Shown here: positions 1 through 9,400 of the stretch, piece by piece
How the letters are laid out: the number at the start of each line of letters is the position of its first letter
Numbering within the stretch: the first letter of the stretch is position 1
NCBI GenBank assembly: GCA_001430745.1
Contig: KQ481983.1
Location: 1,001,041-1,013,902, forward strand
DNA length: 12,862 nt
From: Auxenochlorella pyrenoidosa
Lineage: Eukaryota; Chlorophyta; Trebouxiophyceae; Chlorellales; Chlorellaceae
Direction: 5' to 3'
Made by a program: the position numbers and the translations under genes
Notes under the pieces: generated by a model
Told to the model about the DNA's origin: nothing
Seen by the model: only the letters and a program-made list of their open reading frames with translations
Database searches by the model: none

Positions 1-120
1 TGCATAGAAGCGCAGCATGCAGCAGCCTGGGGTGGGGTACGGCCGGTCAGCACCTCTGCAGGACGCAGGAGGCTGGATGCAGGGAGGGCGCCCGGGAGGA
101 GGGTGCGCCTGCCGGCTTAC

Positions 121-1747
121 CGCCTCCAGGAAGCAGAGGGCCGAGGGCAGGGGGTACAGGAAGCCCTCTCGCGCCTTGACGTGCGCCCTGATGCCTGCGT
201 GGGTGCACAGGCCAATCATAAGTAGGTGCGAGCACAGGGCAGGCAACCAGGCTGGGGGGCCCCACAAGCCAGCATGGCCATCCGCTGCTGGCAGGGTGCT
301 CGATTGCAAGGCATTAGTGTGGGCCCAGGGAGATGAAAAACGAGCTGACATCCCACCACATGGCCTGGCCCTGCATCTGCCCTGCCCACCTGCCGACTTG
401 TTGGCCGATTGAAAGAACTGAGGGTCGGGGCTGACAAAGCAGGCCGGCCCGGGGCCACCGGGCACCGCCCTGCAGGCGCGCGGCAGCCCAGGGGCACAGC
501 AGCGCGGGGCAGGGGCTCGCAGACGCATGGCAGTGGCCGCGGAGCGGCGGCAGGGCGCAGGCCAGGCTCAAGCTGCCGGCGCCACGATGCACGGCCGACC
601 TGCCGGCCACTGTGCTGCCGTTCAGCAGTCGCTCTCATCTCAGTGCAAATGGTGCAGCGCGAGCTTGCAGAGGCAGAGGCAGGAGAGGGCTCACCCGAGC
701 GCCTGGCACAGCACCACGGGGGCGGGGCCCTGCAGGCGCGCCCCCGGCGGACCCTGCGGGTGGGCCACGTCCAGCTGCGCCTCTGCAGTGGTCTGCACCA
801 CCACCGCCGTGAGCTGCGTCTTGCCGTTCATGACCTTGACAGCGCTGGAGCAAAGGGGGGTGGCAGCGGGGGCTCAGGGAGAGGGGGTGGGGGGGGTTAC
901 GTGGTGAGACCTGGCTCCGCACCTGTTTCCAGCTGGTGTCATCCACGGCCGCTCCTCCCCTTGCTCTCCGCTGCATCCCACCTGTCCAGGTGAAGGTAGA
1001 GCAGGACCTTGCCCTTTGTGTCCCCAGGAATCTGGTCGATGATCTGCGCGGGGGGCCGGGAGCGCAGCCAGGGGGCCAGGGCAGGGGTTGCAGCTGGGAA
1101 GTCTCCTTGCGCCCTGCCCTTGGTGCCGCGCCAGCGATAAACAGCTGGGTGGCAACCTCCCAGCGGCCCGTCGAGCGGCGCGCTCGGCTGCAGCAGCGTG
1201 CCAGGCAGCCGCGCACGGCCCGGCTCTGCTGGGGCTCACCGCCACGTGCTGGATGGCGCCCCAGGGCACCGAGATGTCTGCCTTGGGCGTCTTGACCATC
1301 AGGCAGTCCTTGAACAGCGCCAGCTGCTGCTTGCCCCTGCGCCAGGCAGGTAGGGAGCACGGTCCGCCAGGTGTAGACATCACGAGGGCGGGTCGAGCGG
1401 CGAGGCCTGAGCAGCTGTGCTCCTCCTCCAACGAGCAGGGGCCCAACGCTGCTCGAGCCGCACCTGGGGCTGAGGAACATGAGGCCGTCAATGACGCACA
1501 GCGCGCTGTCCACGGATGCCCGCTTCGCAGGGCCGGGTGGAGCCGCAGCGGCAGTGGTTGCTGCTTCCGCCCCGTTGGCGGGCGGTGCCGCCGCCGGTGC
1601 CGCCAGGCCCACCGCTCCTGCGCGCTCGTGCATGCAATCCGTGATCAACCCTGGGATGGGCCCTCCAGCCACGCCGGCCCCCTGCAGCGCCTCCACCAAG
1701 GCGGTGCCGCTCCTACAGGCCTTGACGGCGTCTCGTAGCGTTTCCAT
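121..1747 (-). CDS. Histone chaperone with Rtt106/Pob3-like tandem PH domains (3' part off window)
   Basis: Spliced gene read from right to left. Exons are 1747-1464, 1336-1240, 1043-982, 844-695, 469-390 and 194-121; each join is GT-AG and keeps phase, giving 249 codons before the left edge. I start at the ATG at 1747 (METLRDAVKAC); an in-frame ATG at 1810 is possible. Residues 1-83 are Ala/Pro-rich. From about 84 the chain (LMFLSPRGKQQLALFKDCL, then VPWGAIQHVAIID) follows the first PH domain of the Pob3/SSRP1 and Rtt106 families. Residues 226-249 (VKAREGFLYPLPSALCFLE) match the start of the second PH domain, which continues outside. Known family role: these proteins bind H3-H4 or H2A-H2B during nucleosome assembly in the nucleus. 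The short N-terminus, without the extra domain of Pob3/SSRP1, favours the Rtt106 layout. Family assignment is from remembered motifs, not a search; SSRP1-like is the alternative. Confidence 0.68.
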
Positions 1748-3667
1748 CGGCAGCGATCGACAATCAGTCGGTCCTGAAGATCGAGAAACGCAGCCCAGGA
1801 AGCGGTGCATTCAAAATTTCTGCCGAGCGGTGCCACGTGGGCGGCAGCACCAAGCGCAGGCAGGCAACAGCACTGTCTGGAGAAGCAGCAAGGCAAGCCT
1901 AACCCATGCACTTTAAGCCCGTTCATCTCCTCCGGTCATGCATGTTTTCAGGGTCCATGCCTTTACCCTCCCATGCCACGAATGCCATAAGCTACGTGCC
2001 TCCTGATCCCGTCAGGGGCCCTCGACCCTTGATGGGCTTGTGATCTCTCCAGTGCTGCTCAAAACCTTGACCAATCCTCTTTATTTTAAGGACAGATAAA
2101 AGAGTCTATCCTCTCTTGTAGACAGAGGACCACATGTCGCTTGTGCCGACCGGCCCGGGCCCCCCCCCCTTTCAGGCACACTTTAGGGCGCAGCTCGCAT
2201 GCTCGACAGGGACATCATCATGTGTGGCACTCTGCTCCTGATTCTGACGCATGCTGGACGCCCTCAATGAGTGATTGCTGATGTCGTTCCCACCATCAAG
2301 ACCTCGACCGCAGCGCCGCTGGGCGCGGAATGCCAGCTCCCACGAAGGCAGGACTCTCAAAGCAAAAAACATGTGCGGCATCGTGTCCTCGCGTCCTCAC
2401 AGATCCGCCATTGGTGGCCCCTTGTCGTCTCGGTTGTACATGGCGGGCGCGCGAGAGCTCCCCCTGGCTTGCGGCTTCACTACACTAGACTCTGCTGCGA
2501 GGATTCGTCGTTGGAACCTGCTAGCGGCGTCTCTCCTCATACGCTCAAAGCCTCCCCTCGAGGACGGCGGCTAATCATCCGCAGATTCTCTCTCCGCAAA
2601 TAGGGAACAACGCTTATCCGTGCCAGGTTCGGCCGACATCCGTCCCATGGAGCGTCTATGCTGCCGCATCTTGCTGTGGGACGCGGCCAAGCCGTCGCCG
2701 CGCTGGCGGCAAAGCAGCGGACAAGCGGCAGCAGCGGCTTGGCTAGGCACCTTCGGTGCATGCACAGGGCCAAGATTCATCTTGCTGGAATCGTGGTCCA
2801 GAGCCACGGCATACTCAGGTGATGCACCCAAGGTGTGGCCACTTGCCTCGGTGTGCAAGCAGCTGGTAGTGCAAGCCCTGGCCTATTTCTGGCAGTGTGC
2901 CTTCCCGGCCAGTTCTGCCTGCTGTTTGCGGCCTTGGCATAGCCTCCTGATACAGAAAATCGCCCCCGACACCCCCTCTTCCATGCTCAGGTGGGGCCCA
3001 GGCCTTGAGCCAGTCCTACAGCGGTGCCAGAGGCCTTGCCGCACGCACACGGCGTCAGCCCTGCAGCGATACGATGAGTTCCCAGCTCGCGGCCAGGCTT
3101 TGAAGCACGGTGCAGTCCAGTGCGTGCGCGGTGTCCAACAGGATCTCCGTGCCATGTAACCCTCGGCTAACTGTGCTGAGAGTAAGATGTGGCTGCAGGT
3201 GCACAGTGCTCGAGAGTTGCAGATTTGGGATGCTGCACATCTGCTTGCAGCGTGCATGAGCATCTCAGGGATGATCTTCCTGTATCCTGCTGGCATCCGG
3301 CAGTAACACTGTGGCAAGGAATTGCTGTGTGGCTGGCTGAATCCAGTGAGGACTGGGCAGTGTGCAGGGCGCCGTGCACGCTGCCGCTGGCAGGTCAGCT
3401 GGGCCAGGGTGGGACGTTTAGGCACGTCCTTCTCGCATTTTTGCCGTCTACAAGCATACTGTCCCCCTTCTGGGCAATAAAAACGGAGAACCCCAACAAC
3501 AGGCTGTTGCTGGCCTGCTGCCGTCACTTTTCATACACCTGTGCTAATCCTTCCCGCCATTTTCACGATCCATCCGCATTTTCGCCGCACGTTCTCCGTT
3601 TCAGGCGTTCGCCCGCATCAGTGGGGCTGTTGGCCGACACCTGCACCTCTGGGTTGAGTCACGAGCC
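1748..3667. other. Divergent intergenic region, no supported gene
   Basis: These 1.9 kb separate the start of the minus-strand histone chaperone from the start of the plus-strand bZIP gene, so they should hold both promoters and 5' UTRs. The region is less GC-rich than the genes. An A/T-rich stretch at about 2076-2102 (CTTTATTTTAAGG, then GATAAAAG) is the best TATA-like candidate on the chaperone side, about 340 bases before its ATG. A run of ten C lies at 2160-2169. An AATAAAA stretch lies near 3476 and an E2F-like motif at 3551-3558. Open frames on both strands (for example 2620-3159 plus and 2883-3527 minus) have Cys-, Arg- and Ser-rich translations with no recognisable domain. One short minus-strand stretch at 3055-3162 looks more protein-like and is reported as a finding. 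Confidence 0.5.
3551..3558 (+). promoter_or_regulatory. E2F-like motif upstream of the bZIP gene
   Basis: TTCCCGCC lies 110 bases before the bZIP start codon. It differs from the E2F/DP consensus TTTSSCGC only at the first T of that octamer. A weaker related string, TTTTCGCC, follows at 3579-3586. An eight-base match in GC-rich DNA can arise by chance, so this is suggestive only. Confidence 0.22.
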
Positions 3668-5666
3668 ATGGCCACGACAAGCGTGGGACTGCCGCAGCCC
3701 ATGGACGCTTTGGGAGGAGGCATGGACCTGCAGCGACTGCTGGCGGGTTTGCAGCAGCAGCGCCAGGGTTTGCCGAGCGAGGCTGCGGCGGCGGCTGACC
3801 AGGCGTTGAAACGCCAGCGCAGCGGCCAGGCGCCTGGCCCTTTTGATGGCGCAGGTACGCGCAGGCGCGGGGCAATAATACACCTGTCGTTGGGATGCTG
3901 TTGCAATTGCCTGCATGAATGTTACAGGCTCTCACACTATCGTGTGCCCGGGTGCTTGGTCCTCGCCGCTGTAATGGCCCCAGTCTGCCCCTTTCCTCCC
4001 CGGTTGCTGCAGCAGCGTCCCAGTCACTGCCGCAGCCACTGGCATCGCTGGCAGGTGCCCCGCTGGGCCTGCAGCTGCCCTTCCTGCCACTCAATGGTGG
4101 CATGCAAGCAGCAGGAGGGCTGGCTGCAAGCCATGCCTTAATTCCCAGTGCCCAGCCAGCCTGCATGGGCATGCCCCTGCCCACCTCTCAGCCACCCTCT
4201 GCCGTGCACGTCCCAGGCGCTGCCGTTGCCGGCGGCAGCACGCTGGCACCGGCGCAGCCGCTGCTGCCTCTGTTGCAGCAGCTCCCAGGGGGCTTGAACA
4301 GCGGCAGCCACTCGCGCTCTGGGACTGACAGCGCAGAGGGCGGCAGCGGTGAGGCGGGGCGGCGCGGCGGCGCAGCGCGCCGCACTTCAGAAGAGCGGCT
4401 GCACGCAACCAAGGAGAAGAATCGGCGGGCGCAGCAGCGCTTCAGGTGGGGGCGGGGCAGTGCTGTCAGTGGAGGCGCTGAGCTCAATCAGCCTTGTCAG
4501 CCTCGTGCGCATTAAGCATCATGCCAGCCATTGGAGCGCAGGCTCAGCTGCGCTGTCTCTATCTGTCGTGCTCGAGCCCTCTGCAACCCGCACCTATGCT
4601 TGCTCTCTTCCCGCCCTCCCGCAATGACCTCCTGAACACCTAGGCTGCGCCAGAAGGAAAAGATGGTGTGGCTGGAGGCGGAGCTGCGCCGCCTGCAAGG
4701 GCTGTGCACCCAGCACGGCATCGACCCCTCCCCCACCGCCCCTCCCCCGGTGGCGCTGCGTGGGCCGCCCTGCACCACCCCTGCCCCCACGGCAGCGCTA
4801 CCGCTGCCGCAGCAGGCGCAGGCAGCACAGCAGCAGCCCGCAGCAGCGCCAGCACCTGCATTGGGCATGCAGGCGGGTGCACAGGCAGCGGCAGCGCAGG
4901 CCGCGTCTGCAGCAGCGCTGCAGGGCGCGGTCGTGCCGCCCGAACCTGCTGCACAGCCCAGCACCGAGCAGGTGAGCAGCGCCGCAGGGGGGCGTGCCAA
5001 CTGTCCCGGCCAGCTGAGCGCCCATCTTTGCAGCTGGAACGTACGCAGCGGCATGCCAGACACACCGCCAAAACGCTGCCCATTCTGATCCTCTTTTTTC
5101 TATCTCCTCGTCACCCTTTGCCCTGACTGCAGATGTATGAGCAGCTTGAGTCCATGCTGGACCGCTGCCCCCTGGTGCCCGCCGACACTGCTATTGCCTT
5201 TCTGACGGTAAGTGGCCGGCCGGTGCAGAGTTGACGACCTCAGTGACAGCCCTTGCACTCCACCCGCCTGGCCTGTGCAAGGGAGGGGCCCGCAGGCGGG
5301 CTGTGCTGGCCCTGCTCTGCTGGCTGCTGCGTTCTGTGGCCTGGCAGCGCCTCGGAAGAGAAACCTTCTGAGCTGGACTTGCTTCCGGCCCCGCCTGGCC
5401 CTTCCCCGCAGGCCTTCCAGCGCGCGGATGCGGAGACCAGGCGCTGCCAGTTCCACAGCCTGCGCCGGCGCTTTGACGCCTCACGCGCACACGAGGTGGC
5501 CTCGTGCATCGCGCACTTCCTGGCGGCTGGGGATGGCGGCAGGGCCGGCAGCGCGGCGCCAGCTCCCATCGCCGTCGCTGCTGCAGCTGGCGCGCCGGAG
5601 GCAGCGCAGGAGCATGCGGCTGTGGCCTTTAAGGCCGACAGCCCGAGGCCTGGCAGCGCAGCCTGA
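3668..5666 (+). CDS. bZIP transcription factor
   Basis: Five exons: 3668-3854, 4013-4445, 4644-4971, 5133-5207 and 5412-5666 (TGA). All introns are GT-AG and phases agree, giving 425 residues. The start ATG sits in a strong context (GAGCCATGGCC). Residues 1-185 are rich in Gln, Ala, Pro and Gly and look disordered, as in activation regions. The basic region (EKNRRAQQRF at 197-206, then R207) has the bZIP signature N-x7-R-x9-L with N199, R207 and L217. L224 is the next heptad Leu, but position 231 is His, so the zipper is short. Residues about 230-316 are Ala/Gln/Pro-rich. Residues 317-395 (MYEQLESMLDRC, then RRCQFHSLRRRFDASRAHE) form an apparently helical C-terminal block I do not recognise. 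By family it should act in the nucleus as a dimeric DNA-binding regulator; its targets cannot be told from here. Confidence 0.85.
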
Positions 5667-6052
5667 GGTTGCCACCGGCAGGAATCAGCTGTTCAGCATG
5701 AGAGAGGAAGCAGTGATTTCACAGGTCGTGCATGCAACACACCACACCCACCCTTTTCAGTGTTCCCACAGGGCCCAACCGACGGGGCCCTATGCCCTGA
5801 ACCAAGTTCATCACATGGCCCAGCTCTGCAGCGAGGGCCAGCCAGCAGCCAGCATTGGACTCATGCTGATAGGCAACCTCATCCACAGCCCAACGCGTGC
5901 ACACCAGCCCTTTCCAATTCTTTTCCCTCATTTTTTCTAATTTTTCATCGCTTCTCCCTTTTTATTCATGGTACCGTCTTCAACACTGCCCCACGCGCAC
6001 TCTTGATGCTGCCTCCACACCAGCCTGGCATGCTGTTGATACAGGGCAGGCA

Positions 6053-6072
6053 GGCCGCATGATAATGCGGCC
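6053..6072. repeat. Perfect inverted repeat, 8-bp stem with GATA loop
   Basis: GGCCGCAT at 6053-6060 is followed by the loop GATA and then its exact reverse complement ATGCGGCC at 6065-6072. The stem is GC-rich and would form a stable hairpin in RNA of either strand. It lies in the 3' region of the bZIP gene. Confidence 0.75.
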
Positions 6073-6077
6073 ATGCC

Positions 6078-6090
6078 CACACACACACAC
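6078..6090. repeat. CA dinucleotide microsatellite
   Basis: Six and a half CA units lie just after the 6053-6072 inverted repeat. It is a simple repeat with no evident function. Confidence 0.8.
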
Positions 6091-6182
6091 GATGAATGAT
6101 ACCCACCTCCCTAGGACCTACCCATCACCGTCCCCTAGCGTGCGAGCCTGCTCCCGTGCGCTCTGCACATGCCGACGCCTGC

Positions 6183-6210
6183 ATTCCTTCCGACGCCTGT
6201 TGGAAGGAAT
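6183..6210. repeat. Perfect inverted repeat, 9-bp stem with 10-base loop
   Basis: ATTCCTTCC at 6183-6191 is matched by its exact reverse complement GGAAGGAAT at 6202-6210. The loop is GACGCCTGTT. It lies about 110 bases after the other hairpin, between the two converging genes. Confidence 0.75.
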
Positions 6211-6435
6211 CCCCTGCTAAATTTGTGAGGCCTCGAATCTTCCCAAGTCAAGTCAGCAGCTTCTCCTCTCCCAAAGCCTCTTTCCTTAGTTGTCCGCGCT
6301 AGTGTGCAGCACTGAAGCTGATGCCACCCCATTCATCCTACGCGTGTTGCTTGTTGCCAGCTGTGCCTCTCGTAAGTTGGCAGCATGGCACTCATGACTC
6401 GACGTCTCATCAGGCAGCAGGCCGCAACGTCATCT

Positions 6436-6440
6436 TTACA
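6436..6440 (-). promoter_or_regulatory. TGTAA poly(A) signal of the membrane-protein gene
   Basis: The plus strand reads TTACA, so the minus strand carries TGTAA, the usual poly(A) signal of chlorophyte nuclear genes. It lies about 50 bases past the stop codon at 6488. This implies a very short 3' UTR of roughly 65-75 bases if cleavage follows at the usual distance. Confidence 0.5.
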
Positions 6441-6487
6441 CGTAGCTTGGCATTTGCAGAGAGTAGCGCGCGCGGGCTGAGGGCGGC

Positions 6488-9400
6488 TCAGAGGTGCGCC
6501 TGGTTGAGGCGGCGGCGCAGCACAGAGACCTCATCCCCCAGCTCTGCCGGGGCGACCTCTGCCATGTCCACGTCAGTGCCCTCCCCCGCCAGCTCAGCAT
6601 CCCCCAGCGCGCTGCCCGCCAGCTCGGCACGCAGCGCTCGGATGTCGGCATCATCGGCAGCTGCCAGCGCGGCTGCGCGCTGCCGCTGCGCCTGCCGCGC
6701 CTTGTCGCCGGCAGCCCCGTTGCTGCTGGCAGGGCGGGGGCCGAAGAGGCCGCCGCGTCGCCGTGCAGCGGGCTCGGACTGCAGAGCGTCGCCCGCTGAG
6801 CCCGACCTGGTGCTGGGCGGCAGCGTGCCCAGCAGGCTGTCCTCCACATCGCTCCCGCTGCTGTCGCTGCTGCCGCCTGCGCGGCCGCTCCTCAGCCAGC
6901 TTGCGCGCTGGCGGCGGGGCACCGTGGCGCCTGTACTCTCGCGGCGGAGGAGCGGGGCATGCACCAAGTGGGGCTGTGAGCAGGCGTGCGGGTGCAGCCG
7001 GCCGCGCACAGACGCGGGCAGGGCACCGAGGGTGCGGACACAGCGTGCCCCGCGTGCGCGCTGGGCCCCCCACCCCACCCCACCCCACCCCACACACACC
7101 TGCCATCGGGTCCTGCAGCAGCCGCTCAAACTCGCGCAGCCGAGGGTCGCCGCCAAAGCCGGCGCCGCCGCCTGCCCGCCCGCCGCCGCCGCCGCTGCTG
7201 CCGCGCTTCGACCTCGCCCGGTGCAGCACAAAGGCGGCTACCATGATCATGGCAGCCGGCTGAAAGAGCTGCGGCACGGAGGAGGAGGTTTGGAACTGCC
7301 TCAGCAGGAGCAGGCCGCAGGGCTGATCAGCTCCACCCGAAATCTGTGGTGCCCGGAAGGGCCGGGCCTGGCCCGCTTGTACCACTGGAAGTGTGGCGGG
7401 CAGCGGTAGGGCTCAGCAAGGTTGAGAGGAGCAGGCCGCTTGCCTGCATCCACGCCAGGCTGGCGCGGTACGGCTGGGGCGGGGGGCGGTACGGCAGGGA
7501 GGCTTCAAACAGCGCCAGCACACGGGGCGCCAGCGCGAGCGCCACGTGGGCGTGGCCGGCTGCCAGCAGGGGCGCTGCCGCCCAGCCGTCGCGATGGGCG
7601 GGCTCGTCCACCCCCGCTGCCTGGCCTGCCTGCCTCTGCTCCTGGCCACGCTGGCCCTCCCCCTCTGCACCGCCGGCGCTGCTGAGGTGCAGCAGCGGGG
7701 GCAGGTGCTGCTGCAGGAGCAGCCGCGGGGCGCGGCGAGGCGCAGAACTGACATTGTACACGGCCAGCATGTCACCAGCTGTCATGATCAGGTAGCCCGG
7801 CACTGTAGCCATACTGACAGCCCCCGGCAAGAGGCTGCTCTCACTGCTTTTGCTGCTGCAACGGCTGTTAGCAGGAGCTCCGGCCGTGGCTGCCTGCACC
7901 AGAGCAGCGGGCAGCGGCACTGCCATGCGCACGGTGCAGCCTGCCGGGGCGCCGCGATCGCCGCCCCCAACCACCAGCGCCAGCAGGCGGCCATCATCGC
8001 CCACAGCATAGGCACGGCTGCCGTACACAGCGTCAAACGCCGCTGCCACCATGCTGCTGCCGTTCAGGCTGCTGCACGGCCTGAATGCCGGGCCTGCCTC
8101 AAAGCCTGGCGGCACAGCTCCCGCTTCCGGCGCTGGCTGTGCCGGACCCTGTGCTCTGCTGGGCTGCCCAGCGGCTTCGCTCTCAGGCTTGGCGGCGGCG
8201 GGCGCCGGCCCCAGCCTCTGCCCAGCCAGCCCGCTGCTACCCAGCACTGCTGCCACGGCGGCCAGGGGCGGCAGCCTGAGCGCCACAGGCGCCTGCGCCA
8301 GCAGGGAGCGCCGCACGATGCGCACTGCAGGCGGGCAAGGCAGCAAGTGGGGCGGTGCATTGGGCTCTGCTGGACGGAGGAGAGATGGACAGCACTTTAA
8401 GGAGGGATAGGCACGGGGGGCACGGCAGGCACAGCAGCTGGGTCACAGCTGCCTGGGTTGCAGCAGCAAGCAGGGTGGCAGAAAATCAACCATGGCAGCA
8501 AGCTCACCACCTGCATTGCCTGGACCCCCATGCTTCAGCACCGCCAGGGCGCCTGCGGCATCGGTGACCACCGCAGTCGACGCCACACTGCCGCCGCGCC
8601 CAGAGCCGTGTATGGCTGCTATTGGGGGACAGCGAGCTTGGCTCTTAGCTGCTGCCGCTGATGCTGCATCCGCTGCTCCGCCGGCGGCTCCTGCCTCACT
8701 GCCCGCGGCTGCACACGTGCCTGGCGCCGTGCCGCCGCCGCAGCCGCAGAGCAGAGCCTCTGGCGGCAGCGATTCGATCAGCGACAGGCGCAGCGGGGCG
8801 CCAACCCCTGTGTCTGCTGCCGCCGCCGTCTCCCACTCATCTTCCGCATCCTCCCAGCCCCCCTGGCTGCCACCGCTGGGGGCGGGGGGGTGCCGCAGCA
8901 GGTGCAGGCGCAGCTCGCCGCTGGCATGCCCGCTGAGCAGCACAGTGGCATTCGAGCTTAGGCGGTACGAGCCCACCGCCGTGACTGGGGAGGCCGTGCC
9001 TGGGAGGGCAATGTAGGCCGCAAGAGTGCGCTAAATGTGGGTAGAAACGTCAGCAAGTGGCAGGCAAGAGCTGGTGTAAAGAGCGCCCAGCGGCAGCGGC
9101 CAAGGCGGCGAGCTCCCGGCACCCACACACCTGTGGCATGCTGGGCCAGCAGCTGGCCGCCTGGGGACAGCACCACCAGCCCCCCCATGACATCACCGAC
9201 TGCTAGAAAGCGGGGCGGTGAGCTGTCGCGCCAGCCGGGCACGTAGTGCAACGAGCTGGGCGGCTGGGCAAGGCGCAGCACTGCCAGCGGTTGCGCAACA
9301 TCTGTCCAGGCCCGCACACGGCGGAACAGAACCTCGGGCTTGGCAGGCGGCTCTGCTGCAATCTCTGCAGGTCAAGGAGCGGGCGCAGGTAGAGCCTTGC

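Larger units (their letters stand above)
5667..6487. other. Convergent 3' region between bZIP and membrane-protein genes
   Basis: This stretch lies between two stop codons of converging genes and holds no convincing coding region. It should contain the bZIP 3' UTR and the short 3' UTR of the minus-strand gene. A T-rich tract spans about 5915-5966. Two perfect inverted repeats (6053-6072 and 6183-6210) and a CA repeat are listed separately. I found no TGTAA signal on the plus strand here, so the bZIP poly(A) site is not defined. Confidence 0.55.

Noticed and set aside
635..1810. 391-codon unspliced frame on the minus strand
   Set aside because: Only its first part matches a protein. The rest runs through introns; the spliced model restores conserved PH-domain motifs in phase.
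2104..2123. Inverted repeat GTCTA / TAGAC
   Set aside because: A five-base stem with a ten-base loop is expected by chance.
2620..3159. 179-codon plus-strand frame in the intergenic region
   Set aside because: The translation shows no domain, no splice-linked partner exon and many Cys, Trp and Arg residues typical of chance frames.
2883..3527. 214-codon minus-strand frame in the intergenic region
   Set aside because: The composition is Cys/Arg/Gln-rich with no recognisable motif, and it overlaps the plus-strand frame that is also unconvincing.
7310..7385. Extra exon reading WYKRARPGPSGHHRF in the membrane-protein gene
   Set aside because: It looks protein-like and can follow exon 4 in phase, but it leads to a stop or needs a 41-base intron. 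Direct joining of exon 4 to 7268 gives the membrane segment.
6321..7409. 362-codon plus-strand frame
   Set aside because: It is antisense to the last exons of the membrane-protein gene and has low-complexity Arg/Ala/Pro translation.
7546..8400. 284-codon plus-strand frame
   Set aside because: It is antisense to exon 4 of the membrane-protein gene, which carries sequons and propeller-like strands in the other direction.
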